Below, one piece after another: positions 63,183-64,000 of a stretch of DNA of 64,000 nt. A program made the position numbers and the translations under genes. The DNA lies in the NCBI GenBank assembly GCA_035536915.1, contig DATLNE010000034.1:23781-87780 (forward strand), in the 5' to 3' direction. This stretch comes from Acidimicrobiales bacterium (GTDB lineage Bacteria > Actinomycetota > Acidimicrobiia > Acidimicrobiales > JAHWLA01). Each line of letters begins with the position of its first letter. Position 1 is the stretch's first letter. Under the pieces are notes generated by a model. It was not told where the DNA came from. It worked only from the letters and a program-made list of their open reading frames with translations, and searched no databases.

Positions 63183-63791
63183 ATGTCGGTCTGGGCCATC
63201 GTGGTGGCCGCAGGAAGTGGGTCCCGGTTCGGGGGCCCCAAGCAGTTCGAGGAGCTGGAAGGTTGCCGCGTGGTCGACTGGGCGCTGGCCGCCAGTCGCT
63301 CCGTGGCCGACGGCGTGGTCCTTGTCGTCCCGGCCGACTACGTCGACGACCAAGCGCCCGTCGCCGATGTAGTGGTGGCCGGCGGAGCCACCCGCTCGGA
63401 CTCGGTGCGGGCCGGGCTGGCTGCCGTGCCTTCGGACGCCGACGTTCTCATCGTCCACGACGCAGCCCGGCCATTTGCCGCGCCGGCGCTGTTCCATGCG
63501 GTGGTAGCAGCGGTGCGGGCCGGGGCCGACGGCGCAGTACCCGGTGTGCCGGTGGCCGACACGATCAAGCGGGTGGCCGCCGGGCAGGTGGTGGCCACTC
63601 TCGACCGCGACGGCCTTATGGCCGTCCAGACCCCCCAGGCCTTCGCGGCCGAGGTCCTGCGCCGGGCGCACGCGGGTAGGGGCGAGGGTACGGATGACGC
63701 AACCTTGGTGGAGGCGGCAGGCGGTCGCGTGGTCGTCGTCCCCGGCGACCCGGCAAACGCCAAGATCACGCTGCGCTCCGACCTTGGGTGA
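63183..63791 (+). CDS. ispD: 2-C-methyl-D-erythritol 4-phosphate cytidylyltransferase
   Basis: 202-residue MEP-pathway enzyme. Motifs are [36 protein letters not shown] and VHDAARPF, and [11 protein letters not shown]. It makes CDP-ME from MEP and CTP. The order carD-ispD-ispF matches M. tuberculosis. Confidence 0.95.
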   Translation: MSVWAIVVAAGSGSRFGGPKQFEELEGCRVVDWALAASRSVADGVVLVVPADYVDDQAPVADVVVAGGATRSDSVRAGLAAVPSDADVLIVHDAARPFAAPALFHAVVAAVRAGADGAVPGVPVADTIKRVAAGQVVATLDRDGLMAVQTPQAFAAEVLRRAHAGRGEGTDDATLVEAAGGRVVVVPGDPANAKITLRSDLG

Positions 63792-63801
63792 CGCCGGCGC
63801 C

Positions 63802-64000
63802 ATGATCCGCGTCGGCCTCGGGTTCGACGTCCACCCCTTCTCCGACGATCCTTCGCGTCCGCTCGTCCTCGGCGGTGTCCATCTGCCGGGAGAGCGGGGT
63901 CGGGCCGGCCACAGCGACGCCGACGTCGTCGCCCATGCGGTAGCCGACGCCCTCCTCGGCGCCTGCGGTCTGGGCGACCTGGGCGAGCACTTCCCGGACA
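63802..64000 (+). CDS. ispF: 2-C-methyl-D-erythritol 2,4-cyclodiphosphate synthase, N-terminal part
   Basis: About 66 codons up to the right edge. The ATG at 63802 is followed by [12 protein letters not shown], where the Asp and His bind the metal. [31 protein letters not shown] matches the conserved IspF region. It makes MEcPP in the isoprenoid pathway. The remainder of the gene is outside the window. Confidence 0.94.
   Translation, partial: MIRVGLGFDVHPFSDDPSRPLVLGGVHLPGERGRAGHSDADVVAHAVADALLGACGLGDLGEHFPD

Overview
This is a GC-rich (roughly 70 percent) chromosomal window of an actinobacterium. Markers are a SigR/RsrA redox switch, ClpC, CarD, DisA, a class E sortase, Tad pili and a gene order from about 33 to 64 kb that follows the Mycobacterium tuberculosis Rv3626c-Rv3581c neighbourhood (DUF2342 protease, tilS, hpt, ftsH, folE-P-B-K, DUF2520/panC, panD, coaX, lysS, clpC, radA, disA, carD, ispD, ispF). 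Several details (KimA-type K+ permease, no lsr2, nadBC inserted in the pan operon, a pseudophosphatase in the folate operon) point away from Mycobacteriales, and a deep-branching class such as Acidimicrobiia is my inference. No phage, insertion sequence, CRISPR array or rRNA is visible.

Layout. 0-3.7 kb: Tad/Flp pilus operon (tadZ fragment, tadA, tadB, tadC, Flp-like pilin, tadE). 3.8-7.3 kb: LPXTG surface protein, class E sortase and a secreted fibronectin-III protein. 7.3-10.8 kb: DUF1998-type helicase on the minus strand, then an anti-sigma antagonist/kinase pair and an OB-fold protein. 10.9-18.5 kb: ion homeostasis block with two TrkA proteins, a KimA-like permease, NhaA with a structured leader RNA, a DtxR-type regulator and an H+-pyrophosphatase. 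18.5-22.3 kb: secreted orphans and DedA. 22.3-28.1 kb: topA, an MFS transporter, tmk, holB and tRNA-Thr(CGT). 28.1-31.7 kb: accessory genes (FAD protein, DinB, TetR, SRPBCC, DUF2071). 31.7-32.6 kb: sigR-rsrA. 33-47.8 kb: tightly coupled metabolic run covering hpt, ftsH, folate, pantothenate/CoA and NAD synthesis and lysS. 47.8-51 kb: flavin-dependent oxidoreductase, hydrolase and polyprenyl synthase. 51-64 kb: clpC, NERD protein, subtilase, Usp, lipoprotein, radA-disA, hydrolase, MFS/HTH divergent pair, Crp, carD, ispD and ispF.

Regulatory architecture. About twenty genes have a TANNNT -10 box only 6-11 bases before the start codon, so leaderless transcription looks common. Genes inside operons overlap by ATGA or GTGA. 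Six long, almost perfect intergenic hairpins follow stop codons. Four of them share TTCTGG...CCAGAA ends while their arms differ.

How it may fit together. DisA (c-di-AMP), the KimA-like permease, the TrkA proteins, NhaA and the H+-PPase make a plausible K+/Na+/proton homeostasis network. The folate, pantothenate, CoA and NAD genes form one cofactor-supply supercluster.
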